Part shown: positions 51,344 to 59,549 of the stretch, in pieces
How positions within the stretch are numbered: position 1 is the first letter of the stretch
How the letters are laid out: each line of letters opens with the position of its first letter
NCBI GenBank assembly: GCA_944386565.1
Contig: CALXBO010000008.1
Span: forward strand, 1 to 64,000
Length of the DNA: 64,000 nucleotides
Reading direction: 5' to 3'
Source of the DNA: an uncultured Ruthenibacterium sp.
GTDB lineage: Bacteria > Bacillota > Clostridia > Oscillospirales > Ruminococcaceae
Made by a program: the position numbers and the translations under genes
The notes under the pieces: model-generated
Seen by the model: the letters and a program-made list of their open reading frames with translations, nothing else
Databases searched by the model: none
Told to the model about the DNA's origin: nothing

Positions 51344-53232
51344 ATCGTTTCCTCTTTATCGGATGGGTATTCACTGACATTATCGCGCATCGGTTGTTCC
51401 GTGTCAAGTTCCGGGGTTCCGAAGGCCTCGCGCAGCGCCTTGGCCGCTCTGCGGCTCACGCCCTTTACGGCAGCCAGCTCGTCCTCGCTCGCGGCCTTGA
51501 CGGCGCCCACCGTTTTGAAGTGCGCCAGAAGCGCCTTCGCCGTCGCCGGGCCGACGCCCGGGACGCTTTGCAGCGTGGACGCGTACGCACGGCCTTTCTG
51601 GAGGCGCTTGCGGTAGTCGTTGGCCCACCGGTGCGTCTCGTCCTGAATTTCGGTGATGAACGTGAACGGCCCGCGGTGCATCGCGAGCGTCAGCTCGCCC
51701 GCTTCTCCCACAAGCCCGCGCGTGCGGTGCTTGTCGTCCTTGACCATGCCGAACACCGGAACATCCGCGAGCTTTGTGCCCCGCAGCGCCTCGACGACCG
51801 CCGAGCGCTGACCCTTGCCGCCGTCGATGAGCAGCAAATCGGGCTTGACGCCGAACTGTCCCGGCGCGCCCTTTTCGTACTCCGCGGCGCGGCGGCGCAG
51901 CGTTTCGGCCATGGACGCGTAGTCGTCGTTCACATACACCGTCTGCATCTTGAAGCGGCGGTAGCCCGCTTTTTTCGGCTTGCCGTCCTCAAACACCACC
52001 ATGCCGGCAACGCTCGTGCCGTCGCCCCAGTTCGAGATGTCGTAGCTTTCGATCACGTGCGGCGCGGCGGGCAGGCCGAGCAGATGCGCCGTCTCCTCGA
52101 GCAGGCGCTCGGCGCGCGTCTTTTTGCCCGCGTCGCGCGCAAGGCGCTCGAGCGCGTTCGTGCGCGCCATCTCCACGAGCTTTTCATTGTCGCCGCGCAC
52201 CGGTTTCCACAGCCGCACCTTCACGCCTTTCGTCTCGCTGAACAGGCGCTCCAGTTCTTCGGCCGCCTCGGGCAGCTCGTCCACCGCGACCGTCTTCGGG
52301 ATCTCCTCCCCGTCGGCGAGATAGTAGCGCGGCAGGAATTCCTCGCGCAGCGCGGCGATGTCCTGCGTGTCGCGGAACACAAACTCTTTCTTGTCGACGA
52401 GACGTCCGCCGCGGAAGCGCAGGATGGCCGCGCACGTCGCCGTGCCGAGGCCCGCGAACGCGATGACGTCCTGCTCGTCGATGTCGCTGCGCACGACCTT
52501 CTGCCCGCGGCTGACCTTTTCAATGGCGGCGATCTGGTCGCGGATGAGCGCGGCGCGCTCAAACTCCAGATTTTCCGCCGCCGTCTCCATCTTTTCGCGC
52601 AGCATGGCGATGATGTCGCCCTGCCCGCGCCGGATGAGGTGCACGGCGGACGCGACGGCGTCGCGGTAATCCTCGTTTTTGATCTTTCCCGAACACACCG
52701 CCATGCACTTGCCGATGTGCGCGTTCAGGCAGGGGCGGCCCTTGCCGATGTCCTGCGGGAAACGCCGGTTGCACCGCGGCAGGCGGAACACGTCCATCGC
52801 CGTCTCCACCATCTCGCGCACGGCAAAACTCGAGGTGTACGGGCCGATGTACTCGGCGCCGTCCTCCTCTTTCTGCAGCACGGCCGACAGGCGCGGCCAT
52901 TCCTCCTTTGTGACGCGCACGTAGCTGTACCCCTTGTCATCCTTGAGCAGGATGTTGTACTTGGGCTGGTGCTGCTTGATCTGACTGCACTCGAGCACGA
53001 GCGCTTCGAATTCGCTCTGCGTCACAATGACGTCGAATTCGAACGCGTGCGAGATCATTTTTGTCACTTTGGCGTCGTGCGGCACGCCGGGGCGGAAATA
53101 CTGCGACACGCGCGTGCGCAGGCGCTTGGCTTTGCCCACATAGATGATCTCGTTCGACTTGTCGCGGATGATATAGACGCCCGGAAGCAGCGGCAGAAGC
53201 TTTGCTTTCTCCCAGAGTTCGAGGGTTGTCAT
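51340..53232 (-). CDS. uvrC: Excinuclease ABC subunit C
   Basis: Nuclease making both incisions in nucleotide excision repair, 630 residues. The GIY-YIG domain (LPGVYIIRDKSNEIIYVGKA) is near residues 16-35, the UVR segment around residues 200-240, the RNase H-like domain includes ESYDISNWGDGTSVAGMVVF, and the C-terminus has a double helix-hairpin-helix (VPGVGPATAKALLAHF, VKGVSRRAAKAL). It starts only 38 bp after a terminator (53271-53299). Confidence 0.97.
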   Translation of the reverse strand: MTTLELWEKAKLLPLLPGVYIIRDKSNEIIYVGKAKRLRTRVSQYFRPGVPHDAKVTKMISHAFEFDVIVTQSEFEALVLECSQIKQHQPKYNILLKDDKGYSYVRVTKEEWPRLSAVLQKEEDGAEYIGPYTSSFAVREMVETAMDVFRLPRCNRRFPQDIGKGRPCLNAHIGKCMAVCSGKIKNEDYRDAVASAVHLIRRGQGDIIAMLREKMETAAENLEFERAALIRDQIAAIEKVSRGQKVVRSDIDEQDVIAFAGLGTATCAAILRFRGGRLVDKKEFVFRDTQDIAALREEFLPRYYLADGEEIPKTVAVDELPEAAEELERLFSETKGVKVRLWKPVRGDNEKLVEMARTNALERLARDAGKKTRAERLLEETAHLLGLPAAPHVIESYDISNWGDGTSVAGMVVFEDGKPKKAGYRRFKMQTVYVNDDYASMAETLRRRAAEYEKGAPGQFGVKPDLLLIDGGKGQRSAVVEALRGTKLADVPVFGMVKDDKHRTRGLVGEAGELTLAMHRGPFTFITEIQDETHRWANDYRKRLQKGRAYASTLQSVPGVGPATAKALLAHFKTVGAVKAASEDELAAVKGVSRRAAKALREAFGTPELDTEQPMRDNVSEYPSDKEETI

Positions 53233-53270
53233 GCGGCGGGTTCCTCCGTTCGATGTTTTTCGCGCAAACG

Positions 53271-53299
53271 AAAAGCGCCGTCCAACAAGCAGACGGCGC
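53271..53299 (-). terminator. Terminator after the HPr gene
   Basis: GCGCCGTC (53275-53282) pairs with GACGGCGC (53292-53299); on the minus strand the hairpin is followed by TTTT. It lies between the HPr stop and the uvrC start. Confidence 0.8.
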
Positions 53300-53318
53300 C
53301 CTCAAGATTCGACACTGA

Positions 53319-53582
53319 TTATTCGCTGAAGCCGGAATTGACGAGTTTGATAAGACCTTCCACCGCGGCCTGCTCATCGGCGCCGTCGGCAATGATGCGG
53401 ATGGTCGTACCGCCCACGATTCCCAGCGAGAGCACGCCCAGCAGGCTCTTTGCATTTACACGGCGCTCTTCTTTTTCGACCCAGATGGAAGACTTGAACT
53501 CGTTCGCTTTCTGGATGAAGAACGTAGCGGGACGCGCATGCAGGCCAACCTGATTCTCAACGGTAACTTCTTTCACAAACAT
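53319..53582 (-). CDS. HPr family phosphocarrier protein
   Basis: An 87-residue HPr-like protein. The active-site region GLHARPAT has the His that takes phosphate from enzyme I (His15), and NAKSLLGVLSLG has the Ser (Ser46) that HPr kinase phosphorylates in Firmicutes for catabolite control. Both residues are present, so it could serve PTS transport or CcpA signalling. It has AAGGAG as ribosome-binding site, its own promoter (53633) and terminator (53271), so it is monocistronic. No ptsI is nearby. Confidence 0.94.
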   Translation of the reverse strand: MFVKEVTVENQVGLHARPATFFIQKANEFKSSIWVEKEERRVNAKSLLGVLSLGIVGGTTIRIIADGADEQAAVEGLIKLVNSGFSE

Positions 53583-53632
53583 GTCTGATTCGCTCCTTGA
53601 AGAAAAAGATAAAGTGTCATGCCTTTAGCATT

Positions 53633-53661
53633 ATATTATCTCAAACGGAGAAAACGGTCAA
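53633..53661 (-). promoter_or_regulatory. Promoter of the HPr gene
   Basis: On the minus strand TTGACC (53661-53656) and TAATAT (53638-53633) are 17 bp apart; a consensus TATAAT also occurs 3 bp further on. No gene is seen in the remaining 53662-53805 stretch. Confidence 0.65.
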
Positions 53662-53805
53662 CCGCTTTGCCCAGAATGAAATCAAATTCTCACTCTACGT
53701 CAATTCGAAATGGTCGAAACTTCGGAAAACTTGTGCAACTTTACCAGTTAGTTTTCAACATCGTCTTGCAGAATTGCCGAGAGCACCATGACGGGCGCTT
53801 TTTTG

Positions 53806-54519
53806 TCATTTTCCGCCACGCTCAATATACTTTTGATACAGGTCCGGGCGGCGTGTTTTTGTGCGCTCGAGCGACTGCTCGTGCCGCCATTCGGCGATTT
53901 TCGCATGGTGTCCGGAGAGAAGGATCTCCGGCACGCGGCGGCCGTTCCACACCTCGGGGCGGCTGTACTGCGGGTATTCGAGCAGCCCGGAATAATAGCT
54001 CTCGTCCTCGTACCCCTCCGGGCAGGACAACACGCCCGGCTGGAGCCGGAACACACTGTCGGCCACGACCATCGCGGCCAGCTCGCCGCCGGTGAGGACA
54101 TAGTCGCCGATCGAGATCTCCTCGTCGGCCAGCTCTTCGATCACGCGCTCGTCGATGCCCTCGTAGTGGCCGCAGACGAGCAGCAGGCCGTCGTAACCCG
54201 CCAGCTCCTTGCACTTTTCCTGCGTGAGCGTCGCGCCGCCCGCCGTGAGGAACACGATGTGGGGCCGAGACCGTCCCGCTTCGTCAATCTGACGAAGAAT
54301 GTCCTGGCAGCAGTCGTGAATGGGCTGCGCCTGCATCACCATCCCCTGCCCGCCGCCGTAGGGGTAGTCGTCCACCTGCTTCTGGCGGTTCGTGGTATAG
54401 TCCCGGATCTGGTGCGCGTGCAGCTCGATGTATCCGTTGCGCTGCGCGCGGCCGATGATGCTCTCGCCCATGAAGGACTCGCAGACCTCCGGGAAGAGCG
54501 TCGCAATGTCAATCCGCAT
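53806..54519 (-). CDS. trmD: tRNA (guanine-37-N1)-methyltransferase TrmD
   Basis: Methylates G37 next to the anticodon, preventing +1 frameshifts. It has 237 residues: MRIDIATLFPEV at the start, DDYPYGGGQGMVMQ, LLVCGHYEGIDERV, and the knot region EISIGDYVLTGGELAAMVV. ATG at 54519 overlaps the rimM end by 11 bp; the longer frame is rejected. The usual downstream partner rplS (L19) is absent here. Confidence 0.97.
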   Translation of the reverse strand: MRIDIATLFPEVCESFMGESIIGRAQRNGYIELHAHQIRDYTTNRQKQVDDYPYGGGQGMVMQAQPIHDCCQDILRQIDEAGRSRPHIVFLTAGGATLTQEKCKELAGYDGLLLVCGHYEGIDERVIEELADEEISIGDYVLTGGELAAMVVADSVFRLQPGVLSCPEGYEDESYYSGLLEYPQYSRPEVWNGRRVPEILLSGHHAKIAEWRHEQSLERTKTRRPDLYQKYIERGGK

Positions 54520-55039
54520 CGCCGTTCTCCTCCGCGCCGTCAAACATGCCCGCAATGGGGCGCACGGTGATGTATCCCTCTTCGGGATTCAGCTCACCGA
54601 GGAATTCCCCGACCGCCGGGAACAGCACGTCGCCCGCGGGCGTGGCCACCGTGTACACGTCGCTCGCCGCCGGATGGGTGACGTCCTTCACCGTGCCGTA
54701 GACGCGGCCCGTGTCGGCGTCGCGCACTTCGCAGCCGATGATGTCCTGCACGAAATAGCGGCCTTCGGGCAGCGGCGCGTCTGTGCGCGCGAAATATGCA
54801 ATACGCCCGATGTACGCGCGAGCCGCGTCCATGCTGTCGACGCCCGCCAGCTTGACAAGGCACATGCCCTTGTGCGAGCGCACGGATTCCAGCTTCGTCT
54901 CTCCGCGGCCGTCCGCCGTGAAGAACAGACGCGGCAGAGCCGCGATGAATTCGGGGCCGTCGCACCAGGGATACAGTTTCAGCTCGCCCGTCACGCCATG
55001 CGTGGTGACGAATTTTCCCGCCTCGAGATATGCTTTCAT
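54509..55039 (-). CDS. rimM: 16S rRNA processing protein RimM
   Basis: A 176-residue assembly factor for the 30S head. The N-terminal RimM domain has VTTHGVTGELKLYPW, and a PRC barrel follows with YFVQDIIGCEVRDADTGRVYGTVKDV. The C-terminus is GYITVRPIAGMFD. It lies 12 bp after the pentapeptide gene and overlaps trmD. In many genomes rpsP and a KH protein precede it; here they are replaced by a pentapeptide-repeat gene. Confidence 0.96.
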   Translation of the reverse strand: MKAYLEAGKFVTTHGVTGELKLYPWCDGPEFIAALPRLFFTADGRGETKLESVRSHKGMCLVKLAGVDSMDAARAYIGRIAYFARTDAPLPEGRYFVQDIIGCEVRDADTGRVYGTVKDVTHPAASDVYTVATPAGDVLFPAVGEFLGELNPEEGYITVRPIAGMFDGAEENGDAD

Positions 55040-55051
55040 TCGTTTCCTCCG

Positions 55052-55702
55052 TTACTTGATGATGACGCCGAGCAGTTTTGCCAGCTCGCACGCCTGAAGC
55101 GCCGTTACGATTGCGCCGCGCAGCTCCGGGCCCTCGAGCGCCGCGCCCTCGATGTTGCACGTCGTGAGGTCCAGCCCCGCAAGGGGCGTGCGGAACAGCG
55201 TCGTCTGCGCGAGGTCGCACTCCGAAAACTCCATTGAGCCCTTGCGCACGCGCAGTTCCGGCATTGCCGCGCCGCGCATCCGGCAGCGCTCAAAGCGCAC
55301 GTTTTTCAGCGTGCACTCACTGAACACCGCACCATCGGCAACGCAGTCGCGGAACACGGCGTCGGAGAGAGATGCTCCGCCGAGATTGGCTCCGGAGAGC
55401 TTGCAGCCCGAAAATTCGCAGCGGGCAAAGCCGCCGTCCGTAAAATTCGCCGCGGAGAGGTCGCAGTTTTCGAACCGGACGTTCCCGAAGTAGACCTTCG
55501 GCATCTGAATCCCCGTCAGGCGGCAGCCGCGCAGAACGCAGCTTTTCACCTCGGCCGACGGGAAACGCATCCCCATCAGCGCGCCGCCCTCGAACGAAAA
55601 CCCCTCCAGCGTCTGTTCGCAGGCGAGCGTCAGGGACGCCGCCTCTTCCAGCGTGATTGTGTTCTCCAGATCACGCTGGAGCGCGGGTGCGGCAATTTTC
55701 AC
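55052..55702 (-). CDS. Pentapeptide-repeat protein
   Basis: A 216-residue protein whose residues 35-200 follow the five-residue rule of right-handed quadrilateral beta helices (A/C-[D/N]-L/F-x-x): NCDLSAANF, GCKLSGANLGGASLSDAVF, FSECDLAQTTL. Some members (MfpA, Qnr) mimic DNA and protect gyrase; others have unknown roles. The start is GTG at 55702 with GGGGAGG upstream, only 15 bp after the T run of a terminator. It precedes rimM by 12 bp and is probably co-transcribed with it. Confidence 0.9.
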   Translation of the reverse strand: MKIAAPALQRDLENTITLEEAASLTLACEQTLEGFSFEGGALMGMRFPSAEVKSCVLRGCRLTGIQMPKVYFGNVRFENCDLSAANFTDGGFARCEFSGCKLSGANLGGASLSDAVFRDCVADGAVFSECTLKNVRFERCRMRGAAMPELRVRKGSMEFSECDLAQTTLFRTPLAGLDLTTCNIEGAALEGPELRGAIVTALQACELAKLLGVIIK

Positions 55703-55717
55703 ACAGCTTCCTCCCCG

Positions 55718-55752
55718 AAAAAAAGGCCGGAGCGCTTGCGCCTGCTCCGGCC
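55718..55752 (-). terminator. Terminator directly ahead of the pentapeptide-rimM-trmD genes
   Basis: GGCCGGAGC (55725-55733) pairs perfectly with GCTCCGGCC (55744-55752). On the minus strand it is followed by seven T (55724-55718). It lies 18 bp after the small ORF stop and 15 bp before the next GTG. Confidence 0.9.
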
Positions 55753-55770
55753 GTGTGGTTCAACGTGCGG

Positions 55771-55911
55771 TCACTTGCGGACACGCGGGCGCACAATGCG
55801 CCGGGACATCATCATCCCCATGCCGCTGAACACGATCGCCGTGATGGACGTCACCGTGCCAACGATACCGAGGATCATGCCCACAAGACGAAACGCTCCG
55901 CCCTTTGTCAT
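55771..55911 (-). CDS. Small hydrophobic protein, 46 residues
   Basis: A short ORF supported by context: a good promoter (55969-55997), GGAG about 10 bp before the ATG at 55911, and a strong terminator just after. The product has a hydrophobic segment from about residue 9 to 33 (LVGMILGIVGTVTSITAIVF) and a basic C-terminus (RRIVRPRVRK), giving a single-pass membrane protein with positive-inside topology. I know no family for it. It could be a real membrane microprotein or a leader ORF for the downstream genes. Confidence 0.6.
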   Translation of the reverse strand: MTKGGAFRLVGMILGIVGTVTSITAIVFSGMGMMMSRRIVRPRVRK

Positions 55912-55968
55912 CGAAAGCAGCTCCTTTTTCCGGACGGCACGCCGTCCTCGTATTTTTTGACTGCACTT

Positions 55969-55997
55969 ATTATACCGCATCCGGCGCACAATCGCAA
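55969..55997 (-). promoter_or_regulatory. Promoter of the small ORF and probably pentapeptide-rimM-trmD
   Basis: On the minus strand TTGCGA (55997-55992) and consensus TATAAT (55974-55969) are 17 bp apart. It begins 12 bp after the ppa stop. Confidence 0.82.
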
Positions 55998-56008
55998 CCG
56001 GGCTTTTT

Positions 56009-56542
56009 TCAGCGGCAGAATTTCTCGATGTAGTTGTCGAGGCACTTGGAGATGATCTGCCGGGCCGCCTCGCTGCCCTGCTCTTCGTCGACGACCGTCT
56101 CCTTGCCCTCCAGCGACTTGTACACGCTGAAGAAGTGGCGCATCTCATTGAAGATGTGCGAGGGCAGTTCGCTGATGTCCTTGTAGGAATTGTAGACGGG
56201 GTCGTTGAACGGGATCGCAATGATCTTCTCGTCCATCTTACCCTGATCGCGCATCGTGATGACGCCGATGGGATAGCAGCGCACAAGGCTCAGCGGGACA
56301 AGGCACTCGCTCGAGAGCACCAGCACGTCGAGCGGGTCGCCGTCGTCGGCATACGTGCGCGGAATCAGGCCGTAGTTGGCCGGATAGTGCGTGGAGGTGT
56401 ACAGGATGCGGTCAAGAATGATGTGGCCGGTCTCCTTGTCGAGCTCATACTTCTTTTTCGAGCCCTTTTCGATCTCCACGACGGCGATGAAATCGTCGGG
56501 CGTGATACGGGACGGGCTGATATCGTGCCAGATGTTCGTCAT
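56009..56542 (-). CDS. ppa: Inorganic pyrophosphatase (family I)
   Basis: Soluble Mg-dependent pyrophosphatase of 177 residues. Active-site blocks are EIEKGSKKKYELDKETG, YPANYGLIPRTYADDGDPLDVLVL with the DxDPxD acidic signature, and MRDQGKMDEKIIAIP. Family I is less common in Clostridia than family II or membrane pyrophosphatases. It lies 42 bp after hisJ without a visible terminator, so it may be the last gene of the his transcript, removing the pyrophosphate made by HisG and HisIE. Confidence 0.96.
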   Translation of the reverse strand: MTNIWHDISPSRITPDDFIAVVEIEKGSKKKYELDKETGHIILDRILYTSTHYPANYGLIPRTYADDGDPLDVLVLSSECLVPLSLVRCYPIGVITMRDQGKMDEKIIAIPFNDPVYNSYKDISELPSHIFNEMRHFFSVYKSLEGKETVVDEEQGSEAARQIISKCLDNYIEKFCR

Positions 56543-56584
56543 TGCAGCTCCCTCTTTCGTGATGTGTCTGGTATTTGCTCTATT

Positions 56585-57409
56585 TTACACCTTCGGCAGC
56601 AGTTTGTCCACAAAGCGGCCGTTTTCCCAGACGACGACCGACGCAAAGCCCGCTTTTTTCAGCAGTTCCAGCGCCGGGCCGAACTCGAAGCGCAGCGCGC
56701 GTGTCTCATGTGCGTCGGCGCTGACGGTCACGCGCGCACCGAGCCTCGCGAGCTCTTCCAGCAGAAATGCCGCGGGATACGGCGTGTCACGGTAACCCCG
56801 GAACATGCCGCCCGTGTTGATCTCGAACACGCATCCGGTGTCCGCGCAGCGCCGCAGCGCCGCGAGCGCCGCCTCCCGGTAGCGGGAACTCGTCTCGTCG
56901 AACAGATCGTTCGCGGCGTTGTTTTTGACAATGAGGTCGAAGTGGCCGATGATGTCCGGACGATACGTCCGGACGTTTTCGACCGTCAGTTCAAAAAAGC
57001 GCTCGGCCATCGCAAGGCCGTCGCCGCCGAACAACTCGTCGCGGCAGGCGGCAAGGTCGCTCTTCGGCCCGTCGACGAGATAGTACCGGCCCGTCGCTTC
57101 GTCCCGCAGCTCGTGAATGGAGCCCACGATGTAGTCAAGCCGCGCGCGGTCCGTGACAGGGAAATAGTAGTCGTGCTCGAGCCCGACCCAGAAGCGGATT
57201 CTGCCCCGGTACTCCTCTTGCAGCGCGCGCAGCTCCTTCAGGTAAGCCTCTTCGTCGCGCACGCCGAAATCGTCCGGTGTGACGTACGTGTGGCCGGAGA
57301 TGCCGAAGTCCGTGAACCCCGCCGCGATCGCGGCTTCGATCATTTCGCGCGGGGTGTTCTTCCCGTCGCACCACGTCGAGTGGTTGTGCAGGCTGCCCGT
57401 TAGGATCAT
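56585..57409 (-). CDS. hisJ: Histidinol-phosphatase, PHP type
   Basis: Removes phosphate from histidinol-phosphate, the Gram-positive PHP form (HisJ/HisK) that replaces the HAD phosphatase of the bifunctional E. coli HisB. It has 274 residues with metal motifs SLHNHSTWCDG, GISGHTY, GLEHDYYFP, IIGHFDLI and SADAHET. Its ATG overlaps the hisIE stop by 4 bp, firmly placing it in the his operon. Confidence 0.94.
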   Translation of the reverse strand: MILTGSLHNHSTWCDGKNTPREMIEAAIAAGFTDFGISGHTYVTPDDFGVRDEEAYLKELRALQEEYRGRIRFWVGLEHDYYFPVTDRARLDYIVGSIHELRDEATGRYYLVDGPKSDLAACRDELFGGDGLAMAERFFELTVENVRTYRPDIIGHFDLIVKNNAANDLFDETSSRYREAALAALRRCADTGCVFEINTGGMFRGYRDTPYPAAFLLEELARLGARVTVSADAHETRALRFEFGPALELLKKAGFASVVVWENGRFVDKLLPKV

Positions 57410-58050
57410 CGCATCGTCTCCTGCTTGACCTTGTGATCGATGACATGGCGGCTCGCGAGCTCACGGCGGATGTCATCGAGCGTGATGCCGCTCTCGACCA
57501 TCAGTACGAGCACGTGATAGCACAGGTCGGAGATCTCGTAGATGGTCTCCTCGCGGCTGTCCTTCATCGCGCCGATGATGACCTCCGTGCACTCCTCACC
57601 GACTTTTTTCAGAATCTTCTCACGGCCTTTTTCAAACAGATACGTCGTGTAGCTTCCCTCGGGGCGCTCCTTGTTGCGTCCCTCGAGCAGCCCGTACAGC
57701 GCGTCGAGAGAGAAGCGCTGCACCGTCTCGTCCTCGAACAGCAGGTTCGTGAAGCACGAGTCGGTGCCGAGGTGGCACGCGGGGCCGTCCTTGATGACCT
57801 CGACGACGAGCGCGTCGGCGTCGCAGTCGGCCGTGACGGAGACGACGTGCTGCACATTGCCGCTCGTCTCCCCTTTGCGCCACAGCTCCTTGCGCGAGCG
57901 CGACCAGAAACACGTGCGCTTTTCGCGCAGCGTGATCTCCAGGCTCTCGCGGTTCATGTACGCGACGGTGAGCACTTTCTTGGTGTAAAAGTCCTGCACG
58001 ACGGCCGGGATGAGGCCGTGCGAATCAAATTTCAGGGAATCAATGTCCAT
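57406..58050 (-). CDS. hisIE: Bifunctional phosphoribosyl-AMP cyclohydrolase / phosphoribosyl-ATP pyrophosphatase
   Basis: A 214-residue fusion catalysing steps 2 and 3 of histidine synthesis. HisI domain (about 1-110): VLTVAYMNRESLEITL, FWSRSRKELWRKGETSGN, with Asp/Cys metal ligands in DCDADALVV and HLGTDSCF. HisE domain (about 120-205): GSYTTYLFEKGREKILKKVG, EECTEVIIGA and DLCYHVLVLM. It starts 14 bp after hisF. Confidence 0.96.
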   Translation of the reverse strand: MDIDSLKFDSHGLIPAVVQDFYTKKVLTVAYMNRESLEITLREKRTCFWSRSRKELWRKGETSGNVQHVVSVTADCDADALVVEVIKDGPACHLGTDSCFTNLLFEDETVQRFSLDALYGLLEGRNKERPEGSYTTYLFEKGREKILKKVGEECTEVIIGAMKDSREETIYEISDLCYHVLVLMVESGITLDDIRRELASRHVIDHKVKQETMR

Positions 58051-58064
58051 GGTGGTCTCTCCTT

Positions 58065-58823
58065 TTATTCAATGCGCATGGGAACGCCCTGCGCGGCGAG
58101 ATAGCGTTTGAGCTCGGCGATGTTCACCTCACCGAAGTGGAAGATGCTGGCCGCAAGGCCCGCGTCCACGCCGTCGAGCGCAAAGAGGTCGCGGAAGTGC
58201 TCCATATTCCCCGCGCCGCCCGACGCGATGATGGGGATGGACACACGCTTCGAGAGCGCCGCGAGCATCTCGAGATCAAAGCCTCCCTTGACGCCGTCCG
58301 CGTCGATGCTGTTGAGCACGATCTCGCCCGCGCCCGCGGCCTCGCCGCGCGCGGCCCATTCGAGCGCGTCGATGCCGGTGTCCTCGCGCCCGCCCTTCGC
58401 AAACACGTGGTAGGTGCCGCCGACGCGCGCCGCGTCCATCGAGAGCACGACGCACTGGTCGCCGTATTTCTTCGCGGCCTCGCCGATCAGCGCGGGGTTC
58501 GCGATCGCTCCCGAGTTGACGCTGACCTTGTCCGCGCCCGCCTTGAGCACGCGCTCGAAGTCGGCCACGGTGCGGATGCCGCCGCCCACGGTGAGCGGGA
58601 TGAAAATGGTGGACGCGACCTGTTCCAGAATGTCCGTGAACAGCGCGCGCTGCTCGACGGTGGCGGTGATGTCGTAGAACACCAGTTCGTCCGCGCCCTC
58701 GTCGTTGTAGCGCCGCGCGAGGGCCACGGGGTCCTCGACGTCGCGCACGCCCTGAAAATTGACGCCCTTGACGACGCGGCCGTCCCGGATGTCGAGACAG
58801 GGAATGATTCGTTTCGTGATCAT
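58065..58823 (-). CDS. hisF: Imidazole glycerol phosphate synthase subunit HisF
   Basis: Cyclase half of IGP synthase, a 252-residue TIM barrel that uses ammonia from HisH. The N-terminal catalytic Asp is in IIPCLDIRDGRVVKGVNF (Asp11), the second in SMDAARVGGTYHVF (near residue 130). The phosphate loops are GGGIRT and SGGAG. It overlaps the hisA stop by 4 bp. Confidence 0.97.
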   Translation of the reverse strand: MITKRIIPCLDIRDGRVVKGVNFQGVRDVEDPVALARRYNDEGADELVFYDITATVEQRALFTDILEQVASTIFIPLTVGGGIRTVADFERVLKAGADKVSVNSGAIANPALIGEAAKKYGDQCVVLSMDAARVGGTYHVFAKGGREDTGIDALEWAARGEAAGAGEIVLNSIDADGVKGGFDLEMLAALSKRVSIPIIASGGAGNMEHFRDLFALDGVDAGLAASIFHFGEVNIAELKRYLAAQGVPMRIE

Positions 58824-59539
58824 GCCTGCGCCTCCTTCAATACGTCCTCAAGTCTGAGCGCGCCGAGATAGACCGCCTTGCCGACGATGGCGGCGGCGAC
58901 GCCCATCTCCCGCAGCGCGCGGATCTCTTCGAGCGACGAGATGCCGCCCGACGCGGTGACGGCAAGACCGGGCACTTCGCGCCGCAGCGTGCGGTACACC
59001 TCGAGGTTCGTGCCCTGCATCGCGCCGTCGCGCGCGATGTCGGTGTAAATGACGCTCTTCACGCCGTGCTCGAACGCGCGGCGGCAGAATGCGACGCCCT
59101 CCTCGCGCGAGGTCTCGAGCCAGCCGTCCGTCGCGACCATGCCGTCGCGCGCGTCGACGCCGAGGGCGATCTGTTCGCCGTACTTCTCCGCCATGTCACA
59201 CAGAAACGGGAAGTTCTTCACGGCGGCGCTGCCGAGGATGACGCGGCCCGCGCCCGCGTCGAGATAGGCGCGCACGCGGCGTTCGTCGCGCACGCCGCCT
59301 CCGATCTCGACGAACATGTCGGTCGCAGCGAGGATGGAGCGCACCGCGTCGTAATTCGAGAGCGCACCGTCCTTCGCGCCGTCGAGGTCGACGACGTGCA
59401 GAAAGCGTGCGCCCTTCGCGGCGAACGACCGCGCGACGGCGGCGGGGTCGTCCGCGTACACCTCGGCGGTGCCGTAGTCGCCGCGCGTCAGCCGCACGAC
59501 GCGGCCGTCTTTCAGGTCAATGGCGGGATAGATGTCCAT
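58820..59539 (-). CDS. hisA: Phosphoribosylformimino-AICAR-phosphate isomerase
   Basis: Step 4 of the pathway, a 239-residue barrel related to HisF. The catalytic Asp is in YPAIDLKDGRVVRL (Asp8), the second near ALGVDARDGMVATDGW. Phosphate loops are EIGGGVRD and ASGGISS. ATG at 59539 follows GGAGGAGA; the longer frame is rejected. It lies 10 bp after hisH. Confidence 0.97.
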   Translation of the reverse strand: MDIYPAIDLKDGRVVRLTRGDYGTAEVYADDPAAVARSFAAKGARFLHVVDLDGAKDGALSNYDAVRSILAATDMFVEIGGGVRDERRVRAYLDAGAGRVILGSAAVKNFPFLCDMAEKYGEQIALGVDARDGMVATDGWLETSREEGVAFCRRAFEHGVKSVIYTDIARDGAMQGTNLEVYRTLRREVPGLAVTASGGISSLEEIRALREMGVAAAIVGKAVYLGALRLEDVLKEAQA

Positions 59540-59549
59540 ACTCTCCTCC

